A stretch of DNA of 32,478 nucleotides, taken from the NCBI RefSeq assembly GCF_001418565.1, contig NZ_LIQQ01000376.1:1-32478 (forward strand). Direction: 5' to 3'. Both the position numbers and the translations under genes were made by a program. Positions 30,758 to 32,478 of the stretch are shown one piece after another (within the stretch, counting starts at the first letter, position 1; every line of letters begins with the position of its first letter). The DNA is from Streptomyces graminilatus. Its GTDB lineage: Bacteria > Actinomycetota > Actinomycetes > Streptomycetales > Streptomycetaceae. The notes under the pieces were generated by a model. The model was given only the letters and a program-made list of their open reading frames with translations. It was not told where the DNA came from and ran no database searches.

Positions 30758-32478
<1,721 letters not shown>

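Overview
The window is high-GC DNA with GTG starts, dense same-strand operons and actinobacterial gene families throughout. It is almost certainly Streptomyces or a close relative. HspR with its HAIR operator, the dnaK-grpE-dnaJ-hspR order and rare TTA codons all support this. No rRNA, tRNA, CRISPR array, transposase or integrase was seen.

Layout. (1) 1-5371: conserved housekeeping genes. These are a membrane spermidine synthase-like protein cut by the left edge, a DUF2617 protein, a small Cys/Gly/Ser-rich membrane protein, a PLP aminotransferase, a small membrane protein and a YbjN protein. (2) 5525-8247: clpB with an HspR operator (HAIR) over its promoter. (3) 8541-12326: a regulator block. 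A tiny secreted peptide and a Rieske-like protein that lacks its cluster ligands lie divergent to two tandem LuxR-type regulators; a third paralogous regulator converges on these and overlaps the second. (4) 12798-16946: a lower-GC operon with a single-domain LuxR regulator, a Sec-secreted cationic Trp-containing peptide, a strong intercistronic hairpin, a small membrane protein, an ABC ATPase with a TTA codon, an ABC permease and a DUF418 membrane protein. It has the layout of an undescribed bacteriocin-like system and is the main candidate for novelty. (5) 17112-20511: a coupled trio of circularly permuted ATP-grasp, alpha-E and transglutaminase-like protease. (6) 20512-27102: a repeat-rich terminator zone, an orphan sugar-binding lipoprotein, two paralogous secreted PA14-like/fibronectin III proteins and a Uma2 nuclease-like protein. 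(7) 27385-28323: a beta-lactamase-like serine hydrolase. (8) 28386-32478: hspR, dnaJ, grpE and dnaK on the minus strand, with dnaK cut by the right edge.

How the genes work together. ClpB, DnaK, GrpE and DnaJ form the disaggregation and refolding machine, and HspR represses both loci, so the heat-shock regulon brackets the window. The interval between clpB and hspR is filled with accessory material: regulators, secreted peptides, a transporter and surface proteins. The lower GC and different codon use of 12798 to about 15000 suggest that at least this part was acquired. The regulators beside the secreted peptides suggest a density- or development-linked secretion programme, but that is inference. 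Reading was by eye: domain calls rest on motifs, and start sites on ribosome binding sites and overlaps.
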